From Promicromonospora sukumoe (GTDB lineage: Bacteria > Actinomycetota > Actinomycetes > Actinomycetales > Cellulomonadaceae): a DNA stretch of 64,000 nt. Numbering within the stretch: the first letter of the stretch is position 1; each line of letters begins with the position of its first letter. The position numbers and the translations under genes were made by a program. The notes under the pieces were generated by a model. That model was given only the letters and a program-made list of their open reading frames with translations, searched no databases and had not been told where the DNA came from. The stretch is from contig NZ_JACGWV010000001.1 of assembly GCF_014137995.1 (NCBI RefSeq), positions 434,001 to 498,000 of the forward strand, read 5' to 3'. Below are positions 18,695 to 26,070 of this stretch, one piece after another.

Positions 18695-19330
18695 CTACGG
18701 AGCGAGCTGCTTCGTGACGGACGTCTCGGCAACACGCGCCGCTGCGGCGCGGGCGGTCGTGGTGTCGGGGCCGGGCTGCGCGGGGAACAGGACCTCGCGG
18801 TAGTAGCGCAGCTCGTCGATCGACTCCAGGATGTCGGCCAGCGCGCGGTGCCCGCCGTCCTTCTTCGGAGAAGCGAAGTAGACGCGCGGGTACCAGCGGC
18901 GCGAGAGCTCCTTGATCGAGGACACGTCGATGATCCGGTAGTGCAGGTAGTCCACCAGCTCGACCATGTGCAGGTCGAGGAACGACTTGTCGGTGCCGAC
19001 GGAGTTGCCGGCCAGCGGAGCCTTGCCCGGCTCGGGCACCCACTCGCGGATGTAGGCCAGGATCTGCTCCTGCGCCTCCTCGAGGGTCAGCCCCTGGTCG
19101 AGCTCGTCGAGCAGGCCGGACGTGGTGTGCATGGTGCGGACGAAGTCGTTCATCTGCGCCAGCGCCTCGGCCGGGGGTTTGACGAGGACATCGACACCGG
19201 TGCCCAGGACGTTGAGGTCGGAGTCGGTGACGATCGCGGCGACCTCGATCAGCGCGTCTGCGCGCAGGTCGAGGCCGGTCATCTCGCAGTCGATCCAGAC
19301 GATGCGCTCGTTGGGGTTGGGAAGGCTCAC
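18695..19330 (-). CDS. orn: oligoribonuclease
   Basis: 211-aa DEDDh 3'-5' exonuclease that degrades 2-5 nt RNA fragments and, in actinobacteria, linear cyclic-dinucleotide products such as pGpG. The catalytic motifs are present: IDCEMTGLD (D14, E16), the second Asp in TDKSFLDLH, and HRALADI near the end. An Ala/Thr-rich tail of about 25 residues extends past the E. coli length of 181. The start is the GTG at 19330, with TAGGCT 6 nt upstream, so the transcript is probably leaderless. It ends 73 bp from tRNA-His on the same strand. Confidence 0.97.
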   Translation of the reverse strand: MSLPNPNERIVWIDCEMTGLDLRADALIEVAAIVTDSDLNVLGTGVDVLVKPPAEALAQMNDFVRTMHTTSGLLDELDQGLTLEEAQEQILAYIREWVPEPGKAPLAGNSVGTDKSFLDLHMVELVDYLHYRIIDVSSIKELSRRWYPRVYFASPKKDGGHRALADILESIDELRYYREVLFPAQPGPDTTTARAAAARVAETSVTKQLAP

Positions 19331-19336
19331 CGACCT

Positions 19337-19342
19337 AGCCTA
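19337..19342 (-). promoter_or_regulatory. -10 element of orn (probable leaderless)
   Basis: TAGGCT on the minus strand, 6 nt before the GTG start of orn. Confidence 0.5.
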
Positions 19343-19382
19343 TTCCGTCCGGTGCCTGGGGCAGTCCGGCGGGGTACACGAA

Positions 19383-19422
19383 GGCCCTTCCGCGAGGCGA
19401 CGAGGTCGCTCGGGGAAGGGCC
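19383..19422. terminator. hairpin after the 48-aa basic protein gene
   Basis: GGCCCTTCC (19383-19391) pairs with GGAAGGGCC (19414-19422), about 90 nt beyond the small gene's stop and upstream of orn. Confidence 0.5.
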
Positions 19423-19510
19423 CAGGATGTCCGACGGCGGTCGGGGCGCTGTTGCTCGGCGGGTCGGCCGTGCCGACGGGGCCGGTCGATCGACCGACCG
19501 GGTCAGTCGG

Positions 19511-19657
19511 TCAGATCAGGCGGAAACGCTTGGTGCGCTTGGTCGCGCGCTCGGGGCGCTCACGCAGGGCGCGCTCCTGGGCTTCGGCAACCTCGGCGCG
19601 GCGGGCGATCTCGGCGACCTGTGCGCGGCTGATGTAGTAGGCGGTCTCGGCATGCAT
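19511..19657 (-). CDS. 48-aa basic helical protein, function unknown
   Basis: Short reading frame MHAETAYYISRAQVAEIARR followed by an Ala/Glu/Arg helix and a basic end (ERATKRTKRFRLI). AAGGA lies about 10 nt before the ATG and a hairpin follows it, so it looks like a real, separately transcribed gene. The N-terminal half is predicted amphipathic; the tail could bind nucleic acid. I do not recognise a family. The 290 bp between it and the next small gene hold that gene's terminator and this gene's promoter, and no other gene that I can see. Confidence 0.55.
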   Translation of the reverse strand: MHAETAYYISRAQVAEIARRAEVAEAQERALRERPERATKRTKRFRLI

Positions 19658-19860
19658 GTCCGTGGTCCTTCCAGGGGTGGGGAGAGGTGACGGTGGCAGT
19701 GGGCGTGCTCCGGCCGGGTCGCGGCGCGGTGCTCCTCAGTGTTTCCGTCGTGTTACATCATCCCTGATTCCGGAAATGCCGCGCAAGGCGGACAGGGGTG
19801 ACGTGCAGCACCCTGTTCGCAGGTCAGGGGCGATGCGAGGCGTGTTCGGGCGCACAAGAG

Positions 19861-19897
19861 CGAAGCAGAGCGTGTGCCGCGCACACGCTCTGCTTCG
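19861..19897. terminator. 17-bp hairpin after the 59-aa basic protein gene
   Basis: CGAAGCAGAGCGTGTGC, a 3-nt loop and its exact complement. It is located 52 nt past the stop of the small minus-strand gene at 19949. Confidence 0.7.
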
Positions 19898-19948
19898 GGA
19901 TGTCGGAGGCGCCGGTCGCCGGAGGTGCTCCGGCGGACGCCGTACGGG

Positions 19949-20128
19949 TCATGCGGACCGCACGCGCAGGGCGGGTGCCGATGCGCGGCTGTCGTTCCGG
20001 TGTGCGGCGCGGGCCTCGGCCCTGCGTCGCTTCTGCTCCTCGCGGAGCTTGCGGGAACGCCGGTATTCCTCGGCGTCCTTCAGGCGGTCCCGGTGGAGGG
20101 ACTGCGCCAGGTCGTACTCGGTGTGCAC
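19949..20128 (-). CDS. 59-aa highly charged protein, function unknown
   Basis: Product begins MHTEYDLAQSLHRDRLKDAE and continues as an Arg/Lys/Glu-rich helix (EEYRRSRKLREEQKRRRAEA), ending ALRVRSA. The start is the GTG at 20128, with AAAGG 7-8 nt upstream; longer readings have no ribosome site. A strong hairpin follows. The charge pattern suggests a coiled coil or RNA/DNA-associated helix. No family assigned. It diverges from the ArsR gene across a 261-bp region that includes a family B palindrome and an operator. Confidence 0.55.
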   Translation of the reverse strand: MHTEYDLAQSLHRDRLKDAEEYRRSRKLREEQKRRRAEARAAHRNDSRASAPALRVRSA

Positions 20129-20279
20129 GTGAGTGCCTTTCGTGACGCTGGATTGCCGGTCTCCCGACAGGAGGGTCTGGCCGGACCCTGTCCACCGCCC
20201 GGTATGGGACCGGACGGACGTCACCGCGGTGTGCCCTGAGCCTCCCAGGAGACCCCGGTGCCGCGCACGCCTTTTTCCG

Positions 20280-20333
20280 CGCACGTGTCAGACGTACAGG
20301 TCACCCGAGTGACCTGTACGTCTGACACGTGCG
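20280..20333. repeat. palindrome family B, copy 2
   Basis: Perfect 25-bp arms (20280-20304, 20309-20333) with a 4-nt CCGA loop. The arm contains CACGTGTCAGACGTACAGG. It lies between the divergent small gene (20128) and the ArsR gene (20390). Confidence 0.88.
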
Positions 20334-20340
20334 GGGAAGT

Positions 20341-20374
20341 CGCTAAAGGATGCTTGCGCAAGTTCCCTTTAGCG
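20341..20374. promoter_or_regulatory. nested-palindrome operator upstream of arsR-type gene
   Basis: CGCTAAAGG (20341-20349) and CCTTTAGCG (20366-20374) flank a central CTTGCGCAAG palindrome. It covers the -35 region of a promoter whose -10 is TACGCT at 20378. It is probably bound by the encoded ArsR-type regulator. Confidence 0.6.
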
Positions 20375-20377
20375 TCC

Positions 20378-20383
20378 TACGCT
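20378..20383 (+). promoter_or_regulatory. -10 element of the ArsR gene (probable leaderless)
   Basis: TACGCT, then 6 nt, then the ATG at 20390. No ribosome site is present. Confidence 0.5.
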
Positions 20384-20389
20384 CGGCGC

Positions 20390-21019
20390 ATGCCCGAGCA
20401 GATGCAGCCAGAGGTCCAGGGGTTCACACGCCCGGTGTCGCCTGACGACGCCGTCATCTCGCAGGCCGACGCCATCAAGGCCATGACCCACCCGTTGCGC
20501 ATCCGGCTGCTCAGCCTGTTCGCTGCCGGCGTCGAGCTCACCGCCACGCAGTGCGCCGAGCGCACGGGCGAGTCCGTGGCGAGCTGTTCGTTCCACCTGC
20601 GCCAGCTCCAGAAGTACGGGCACGTCGAGCGCGCCGAGCCGCACGGCAAGGAGCGACCCTGGCGGGCCGTGAGCAGGGGGTTCAGCGTGCGTCCCGACCT
20701 CGCGGACCCGGAGTCGTGGCCCGCCGCCCAGGCGTTCGGCAGCATGTTCGTCGCCGAGCAGTTCGCGGCGCTCCAGCGCTGGCTCGCCGACGCCGGCCGC
20801 GACGACCCGGCCTGGATCTACGCCACGACCCAGACACACCAGGAGTACTGGGCGACCCGCGACGAGCTCGACGACCTGTCCCGCCGGCTCGAGGAGATCG
20901 CTGCACCGTTCCGCGGCCGCTCCGAGGACCCCGCGAAGCGCCCGCCCGGTGCGCGGCGGGCGCACCTGTTCGGCGCCGTCTGGTCCGACATCCCGGACCC
21001 CGAGGGCGAAGACGCATGA
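20390..21019 (+). CDS. ArsR-family winged-helix regulator
   Basis: 209-aa regulator. The winged helix occupies about residues 22-95: AIKAMTHPLRIRLLSLFAAG, then ESVASCSFHLRQLQKYGHVE as recognition helix and wing. The C-terminal half is longer than in metal-sensing ArsR proteins and lacks a clear metal-binding Cys/His cluster, so it probably senses something else. It overlaps the MFS gene by 4 nt, implying that it controls this exporter; the nested palindrome just upstream is the likely operator, giving autoregulation of the pair. Confidence 0.9.
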   Translation: MPEQMQPEVQGFTRPVSPDDAVISQADAIKAMTHPLRIRLLSLFAAGVELTATQCAERTGESVASCSFHLRQLQKYGHVERAEPHGKERPWRAVSRGFSVRPDLADPESWPAAQAFGSMFVAEQFAALQRWLADAGRDDPAWIYATTQTHQEYWATRDELDDLSRRLEEIAAPFRGRSEDPAKRPPGARRAHLFGAVWSDIPDPEGEDA

Positions 21020-22440
21020 CCACCACCCTGCCCCCGGCCCACGGCGACGAGACCGCCGCGGCCGACGATGCCACCTCCGGCGTCCGCCCGGCCCCGGGCA
21101 CCGCTCAGGGCGACCCGTCCGCCGTCGGGCAGGAGGCAGCCGCACCGGCCGTGGTCTCACCACCGGCGCCCGTCGGAGCGACTGCGAGCCTCCCGCCGAC
21201 ACCACCCGCGGACCCGTCCGCCGTCGGGCAGCCGGTCCCCGACGACCCCGCCCGACATCTGCGGACCCCCGTGTTCCGCACCCTCGTGGTGGGCTGGACG
21301 CTCGCCAACGTGGCCGACTCCCTGCTCACGCTGCTCATGGCCGTGTGGGTCGCTGACCTGACCGGCAGCGCCGCCCTGGGCGGCGTGACGTTCGCGGTCC
21401 TCGGACTGCCCGCCCTCGCATCGCCCTTCCTCGGGTACCTCGCGGACCGGGTGTCGCGCCGCCGCATGCTCGTGGTCGCCTACGTGGTGGGCGCGCTCGG
21501 GCTGGTGCCCCTGTTCTGGGTCACCGCGCCGGGCCAGGTCTGGGTGATCTTCGCGTCCACGCTGGTCTACTCGGCGGTCGCGTACGTGACGGGCGCCTGC
21601 CAGTCGGGCCTGCTCAAGGACCTGCTGCCCGACGAGGCCCTCGGGCACGCGAACGGCCGCCTCTCCATGATCGACCAGGTCTTCCGGGTGGCCCTGCCGG
21701 TGGTCGGCGCGGCCGTGTACGCGCTGGCCGGCGTGGTGCCGCTGGTCGCCGTCGCGATCGGCGGGTTCGTGGGCGCGGCGATCGTGCTCGGGTTCGTGCG
21801 GGTCGTCGAGTCGCGGTTCGAGGACTCCACGGGCGAGTCGTACCTGGCGGCGACGACGGCGGGGTTCCGGCACCTGTTCGGCACCCAGCCGCTGGGCGGG
21901 ATGACATGGAACGCGGTGATCGTCTTCGCGTCGGTCGGCCTCGTGAACGCCGTCGTCTTCGCCGTGCTCGACGGGCTGGGGCTGCCCGCGGCCTGGCTCG
22001 GGCCGATCACCGTGCTGCAGGGTGTGGCCGGGTTCGTCGCCGGGGCGGTCACGCCGCGGCTCATGCTCCGGTACGGGCGGCCGCGCGTCTACGCCCTCGG
22101 GGTCCTGGCCGTGGGCGTGTCCCTCGTGCCGTTCGCGTTCCAGTGGGTCATCCCGGCGGTCGCGGCCCAGGCGCTGCTCGGCTTCGGCGTGACGGCCGCG
22201 GTCATCGCATGGGTCACCGAGCGTCAGGTCGTGACCCCCGACCGGCTCCAGGGCCGGGTCGCCGCGGCAGGGCACCTCGTGAACAACCTGCCGGGCACTC
22301 TCGTGACGGCGCTCGGCGCGGGGCTGCTGGCGTTCGTCGACTACCGGCTGCTGGTGCTCGTCAACGTCGTCGTGGTGGTCGGCGCCGGCCTGGTCGCGCT
22401 CCGCCTCCGCCGCGCCGACGCCCCCGCCTCGGAGGCCTAG
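21016..22440 (+). CDS. MFS transporter controlled by the ArsR-type regulator
   Basis: 474-aa major facilitator. An 80-residue Pro/Ala-rich cytoplasmic tail is followed by 12 predicted helices; the loop 2-3 motif reads GYLADRVSRRRML (about 139-151), typical of drug-export MFS proteins. The tail carries two (G/A)DPSAVGQ peptides encoded by an exact 21-bp direct repeat (21112-21132 and 21211-21231). The start ATG overlaps the regulator's stop (ATGA). It is probably an exporter of a toxic compound sensed by the regulator; the substrate is unknown. It ends 8 bp before a family A palindrome. Confidence 0.88.
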   Translation: MTTTLPPAHGDETAAADDATSGVRPAPGTAQGDPSAVGQEAAAPAVVSPPAPVGATASLPPTPPADPSAVGQPVPDDPARHLRTPVFRTLVVGWTLANVADSLLTLLMAVWVADLTGSAALGGVTFAVLGLPALASPFLGYLADRVSRRRMLVVAYVVGALGLVPLFWVTAPGQVWVIFASTLVYSAVAYVTGACQSGLLKDLLPDEALGHANGRLSMIDQVFRVALPVVGAAVYALAGVVPLVAVAIGGFVGAAIVLGFVRVVESRFEDSTGESYLAATTAGFRHLFGTQPLGGMTWNAVIVFASVGLVNAVVFAVLDGLGLPAAWLGPITVLQGVAGFVAGAVTPRLMLRYGRPRVYALGVLAVGVSLVPFAFQWVIPAVAAQALLGFGVTAAVIAWVTERQVVTPDRLQGRVAAAGHLVNNLPGTLVTALGAGLLAFVDYRLLVLVNVVVVVGAGLVALRLRRADAPASEA

Positions 22441-22447
22441 GTCGCTC

Positions 22448-22517
22448 TCTCCTTCGAGACCTAAGTTTCTTCGCTTTGAGGAGCTCGAAAGCGAAGAAAC
22501 TTAGGTCTCGAAGGAGA
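22448..22517. repeat. palindrome family A, copy 2
   Basis: 30-bp perfect arms (22448-22477 and 22488-22517) around a 10-nt centre. Same core as copy 1 (TTCGAGACCTAAGTTTCTTC). It lies between the convergent MFS and FHA genes. Confidence 0.9.
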
Positions 22518-22577
22518 AGGCGACCCGAGGGTCCGACGCGAAGGCGTCTGACATGTCCGGGCCGACAGAAGAGAAAG

Positions 22578-23570
22578 TCAGGCCTCGCCCGGGAGGGCCT
22601 TGCGGACCACCAGGCGGGTCCACGCGCCGATGAAGACCCGGTCGTTCTCCTCGATCTCGCGCCGGACGCCCTGCGTGAGCGGGGTGTCCGGCAGCGGGTC
22701 GCCCGCCGCCGCGACGAAGGTGCCGTTCGACGAGCCCAGGTCCTCGACCCACCAGCGCTGACCGTCCGTCGAGAGCTGGCAGTGCCGCCGGGAGACGCCC
22801 GGGTCGCTGCCGCAGTCGATGTCGGGCCGGATGCCGCGCGACTTCGACGGCCGCCCCACCAGCAGGCTGCGCTGCCGCAGCGTGACCAGGCCGGGCAGCC
22901 CCGCGGACGGCATCGGGTCCTCGGGCCGCTCGTGCGCGTACCAGTCGGGGTCCACCCAGATCTCGGCCACCCAGGTGTCGTCACCCGGGACGGGCGGCGC
23001 GGCGAGGCCACCACCCTCCGCCGACGGCCCGGGCACCGCCCCACCGGCCGACGGCGCGGGCACCCCGGCCGACGGCGCCGGAGTACCGGCCGACGGCGCA
23101 GCAGACCCCACCGACCCGGCACCCGCCGGCACCGACCCCGCCGAAGCAGGCACGGACCCGACCGACGCCGACCCCGGACCGGGGTCGCCCGCGGGAGCAG
23201 ACCCGGCAGGCGCAGACCCGCCCGGAGCAGAGCCGTTCCCCGGCTGCGTCGCGCCCAGGTCGCCGAGGTCCAGGCCCGACGTCGCCCCGGGCGGGGGCGG
23301 CGGGGCCGGCGTCCCGGTCGTGAAGTCGTACCCGCAGTTCTCGCAGAACAGGGAGTCGGCGGGGGACACGTCGCCGCAGTTCGGGCAGGTCACCGGTCCG
23401 GCGGCGGCCCCGCCGGCGGCAGCGCCACCAGAAACCGCACCACCAGAAGCGGCCGCACCGGTCCCGCTCGCAGGCCCCGGGTCGGCCGAGGCCGCCGGGA
23501 TCGGCGTGCCGCAGACGTCGCAGTAGTCCGTGGACTGGCTGGTGTGTCCCTCCGGGCAGACGACGGTCAT
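22578..23570 (-). CDS. zinc-ribbon / FHA-domain protein
   Basis: 330-aa phosphothreonine-binding protein, last gene of the ten-gene kinase operon. Two zinc ribbons occupy the N-terminus (CPEGH...CDVCG; CPNCG...CENCG), followed by about 120 residues of Ser/Ala/Gly/Pro repeats including several SAG/PSAG units. A C-terminal FHA domain (about 235-325) has GRPSKSRGIRPDIDCG, SRRHC and GSSNGTFV, the phosphopeptide-contacting residues. It probably reads phosphorylation by the PknG-type kinase. In mycobacteria the PknG target GarA is also an FHA protein, but GarA's N-terminal threonine motif is absent here. The start overlaps the VWA gene stop by 4 nt. Confidence 0.88.
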   Translation of the reverse strand: MTVVCPEGHTSQSTDYCDVCGTPIPAASADPGPASGTGAAASGGAVSGGAAAGGAAAGPVTCPNCGDVSPADSLFCENCGYDFTTGTPAPPPPPGATSGLDLGDLGATQPGNGSAPGGSAPAGSAPAGDPGPGSASVGSVPASAGSVPAGAGSVGSAAPSAGTPAPSAGVPAPSAGGAVPGPSAEGGGLAAPPVPGDDTWVAEIWVDPDWYAHERPEDPMPSAGLPGLVTLRQRSLLVGRPSKSRGIRPDIDCGSDPGVSRRHCQLSTDGQRWWVEDLGSSNGTFVAAAGDPLPDTPLTQGVRREIEENDRVFIGAWTRLVVRKALPGEA

Positions 23571-24883
23571 GCGCGCCGGACCCGGGTCGTCTTGGTGGAG
23601 GCGGTGTCGAGTGCCATCTCGTCCAGCTTGGCGGTGTTCCGCTTGAGCCGCACGGTGCCCTCCTCCTCGTTCTCGACCTCCACGATCTTGCGCAGCCGCG
23701 ACGTGGCCTCGTCGTTGCCGGTCTCGGCGGCGAGCTGCACGGCGCGGCCGAGCTTGACGGTCGCCGTCGCCTCGTCGCCCGAGGCCTTGGCCGCCAGGCC
23801 CTCCTGGATGGCGGAGGCGAGCTCCGCCTGGCCCGTGTAGTGCGCGACCTCGGGGCTGATCCGGGCGGTGAGCGTGGAGTCATCCGACCACTTGGCCTTG
23901 ACCAGGCCCGACGCCTGCACCTCGCCGCCCACCGCGACCTGGACGCGCGCGGCGAGCTGCTCCGAGCCCACGGGCTTGGCCGCCACGCGGACCGCCACGT
24001 GGTAGTCGCGGGTCTCGTCGGCCCACGCGCCCGTGGGGAACCCGCTGGTCAGCGGGTTGACCTCGGTGCGGCGGCTCGTCAGGTCGTCGACCTCGGGGGC
24101 CACCTGCTTGACGAACAGCACCTGGGAGCCCTGCGGCGCCCAGACGCGCAGGTCCACGTCGGCGACGCCGCGGGCCATGGACTTGCGCACGAGGGCCGCG
24201 AAGTCCTCGGCGATGTCCTCCGGGCGCGCGATGAGGTCCACGGTGCCGAGCAGCGCCGTCGAGATCTTGCGCAGCTCCTCGACCACCCAGCGGTCGCCCA
24301 CGCCGCGGGCGTCGCACTGGAAGTGGCCCGTGACGTCGGTGATCATCCGGTCCAGGTGCATCGACGGCTCGGACTCGTTCTTGCCGTCGGTCAGCAGGAT
24401 CAGGTGTTTCTGCGCCGCGGGCACTGTGGCGAACAGGTCGTCGGCGAGCCGCAGCCACGTCGAGATGGCCGTGCCGCCGCTCGCCGACATGGTCGAGATG
24501 GCGCGCTTGGCCTCGTTGCGGGCGCCGGGCTCCATGGCGACCATCGGCACGCGCGCGTTGGGGTACGGGAAGATCCGGGTGGCCACGTGCGAGCCGCCGA
24601 TGATCGCGAACAGCGTGCCGTCCGGGATCTGGTCCACGGCGACCGCTGCGGCGTGCTTGGCGGCCTCCATGTTGCGGCCCTGCATGGACCCGGACGTGTC
24701 GACGGCGACGATCTCGGCGACCTGGCCCCCGCCCACGCCGTCGGCGGTCCCGCTCAGGGATGCGGCGGCGCCCGCGCCGGCAGCGCCCGCCCCGGTGCAG
24801 GTCACGGACACGATGGCGTGCACGTCGGTGCCGCCGTCGGACAGGAACTCGTTCTGGAAGACCTCGGCGGAGAACTCGGCCAC
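23567..24883 (-). CDS. VWA-domain protein
   Basis: 438-aa protein with a von Willebrand A domain (about 55-235). The metal-ion adhesion site is complete: DTSGS at 62-66, a threonine in GGTAIST, and Asp in LLTDGKNES. The C-terminal half contains beta-rich repeats and a TPR-like helical end. No signal peptide, so it is cytoplasmic. VWA proteins often scaffold AAA+ or kinase complexes; the AAA+ gene in this operon is a possible partner. Start: GTG at 24883. It lies 25 bp after the phosphatase gene and overlaps the FHA gene by 4 nt. Confidence 0.88.
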   Translation of the reverse strand: MAEFSAEVFQNEFLSDGGTDVHAIVSVTCTGAGAAGAGAAASLSGTADGVGGGQVAEIVAVDTSGSMQGRNMEAAKHAAAVAVDQIPDGTLFAIIGGSHVATRIFPYPNARVPMVAMEPGARNEAKRAISTMSASGGTAISTWLRLADDLFATVPAAQKHLILLTDGKNESEPSMHLDRMITDVTGHFQCDARGVGDRWVVEELRKISTALLGTVDLIARPEDIAEDFAALVRKSMARGVADVDLRVWAPQGSQVLFVKQVAPEVDDLTSRRTEVNPLTSGFPTGAWADETRDYHVAVRVAAKPVGSEQLAARVQVAVGGEVQASGLVKAKWSDDSTLTARISPEVAHYTGQAELASAIQEGLAAKASGDEATATVKLGRAVQLAAETGNDEATSRLRKIVEVENEEEGTVRLKRNTAKLDEMALDTASTKTTRVRRA

Positions 24884-24908
24884 GGTGGCTCCTCTCGGTT
24901 ACGGCAGG

Positions 24909-26027
24909 TTAACGCTGCTCGGTGACAGTCGGGTCGATCCGCGCGAGCGCGGCGGTGATGTTGTCCCGCCCGCCCTGGGCGTTGGCCCAGCGGACGAGGG
25001 CCGACGCGGCGGCGTGGGGCTCGCCGCAGCCGGCGAACTTGCGCACGAGCTCACCCATCTCGTGGGCGCCGGAGCAGTAGTTCCACAGGCCGTCGGAGCA
25101 GACCAGCAGCCAGCCGGGCCCCGACGGGACGGTCGCGGCGCAGCGCGCGTCGGTGTCGGCGGCGTCGGGCCCGAGCCACCGCGTGATGGCGTGCGCCTGG
25201 GGCGAGGTCTCCGCCTGGGCGCGCGGCACGCCGGCGGCGATCATCTCCTGCGCCCACGAGTCGTCCACGCTGAGCTGCTCCGCGGGCCCGGCGTCCGGCA
25301 GCCAGTAGACGCGCGAGTCGCCCAGCCAGCCGGCCACGATCAGGTCGCGGTCCACGACGGCGGCCACGAAGGTGCACGACGGCGGGTCGTCCGCCACGTC
25401 GGTGCCCTTGGTCGCGGCGAGCTGCTCCGCCGCGCCCCGCACGGCCTGGCCCGCCGCGCGCGACGCCGCGACCATGGCGTCGGTCCAGCCGGCGATGCGC
25501 CGGCTGGTCGCGCCCGCGACCGAGCTCGACCCCTCGGGGCCGTAGGCGACCAGCACCTCCCGGGCGGCGCGGCTCGCGGCGAGCGAGGCGACGTCGGAGT
25601 CCGGGGCGCTGGAGACGCCGTCGCACACCACCAGGGCCGCGAAGTCCTGGCTCGCGGCCAGCGCCATCGCGTCCTCGTTGCGGGAGTGCCGGATGCCGCG
25701 GTCGCAGACACCGGCGACCCAGGTGGCCGGACGCTCCTCGAAGTGGTCGCGCTCGGACTGGCCGGGGGTGCCGCAGTCGGCGCAGTAGCCGTCGTCGGCG
25801 ATGACGCCGCCGCAGGCCGCGCACCGGCGCCGGCCGCCGGCCTCGCCCGTCGCCGGGTCGAGGTCCAGCACGGTGGGTGCCACGTCGAGGGTCACCTCGG
25901 ACGGCAGCGACGGGTCGCTCGCCCCGGCGCCCAGCGCGGTGCCGCAGTTCTCGCAGAATCGGGCGCGGGGCGCCGCGGTCTCGCCGCAGCTCGGGCAGCG
26001 CACGAGGACGCTGTCGTCGGCACTCAT
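24909..26027 (-). CDS. zinc-ribbon PP2C-type Ser/Thr phosphatase
   Basis: 372-aa phosphatase. Two zinc ribbons (C11-C14-C25-C28 and C69-C72-C82-C85) precede a PP2C domain (about 100-365). The metal-binding motifs are present: RNEDA, VCDGVSS, GDSRVYW, VCSDGLW and GGRDNIT. It is cytoplasmic, with no transmembrane segment. It probably reverses phosphorylation by the PknG-type kinase encoded 43 bp upstream. The same ribbon style occurs in the kinase and the FHA protein of this operon, which suggests a common docking or redox-sensing module. Confidence 0.93.
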   Translation of the reverse strand: MSADDSVLVRCPSCGETAAPRARFCENCGTALGAGASDPSLPSEVTLDVAPTVLDLDPATGEAGGRRRCAACGGVIADDGYCADCGTPGQSERDHFEERPATWVAGVCDRGIRHSRNEDAMALAASQDFAALVVCDGVSSAPDSDVASLAASRAAREVLVAYGPEGSSSVAGATSRRIAGWTDAMVAASRAAGQAVRGAAEQLAATKGTDVADDPPSCTFVAAVVDRDLIVAGWLGDSRVYWLPDAGPAEQLSVDDSWAQEMIAAGVPRAQAETSPQAHAITRWLGPDAADTDARCAATVPSGPGWLLVCSDGLWNYCSGAHEMGELVRKFAGCGEPHAAASALVRWANAQGGRDNITAALARIDPTVTEQR

Positions 26028-26070
26028 GTCTGGGTGGATCTCCTTGCTCTTGTCAGGGCTCCCGCCCCGT

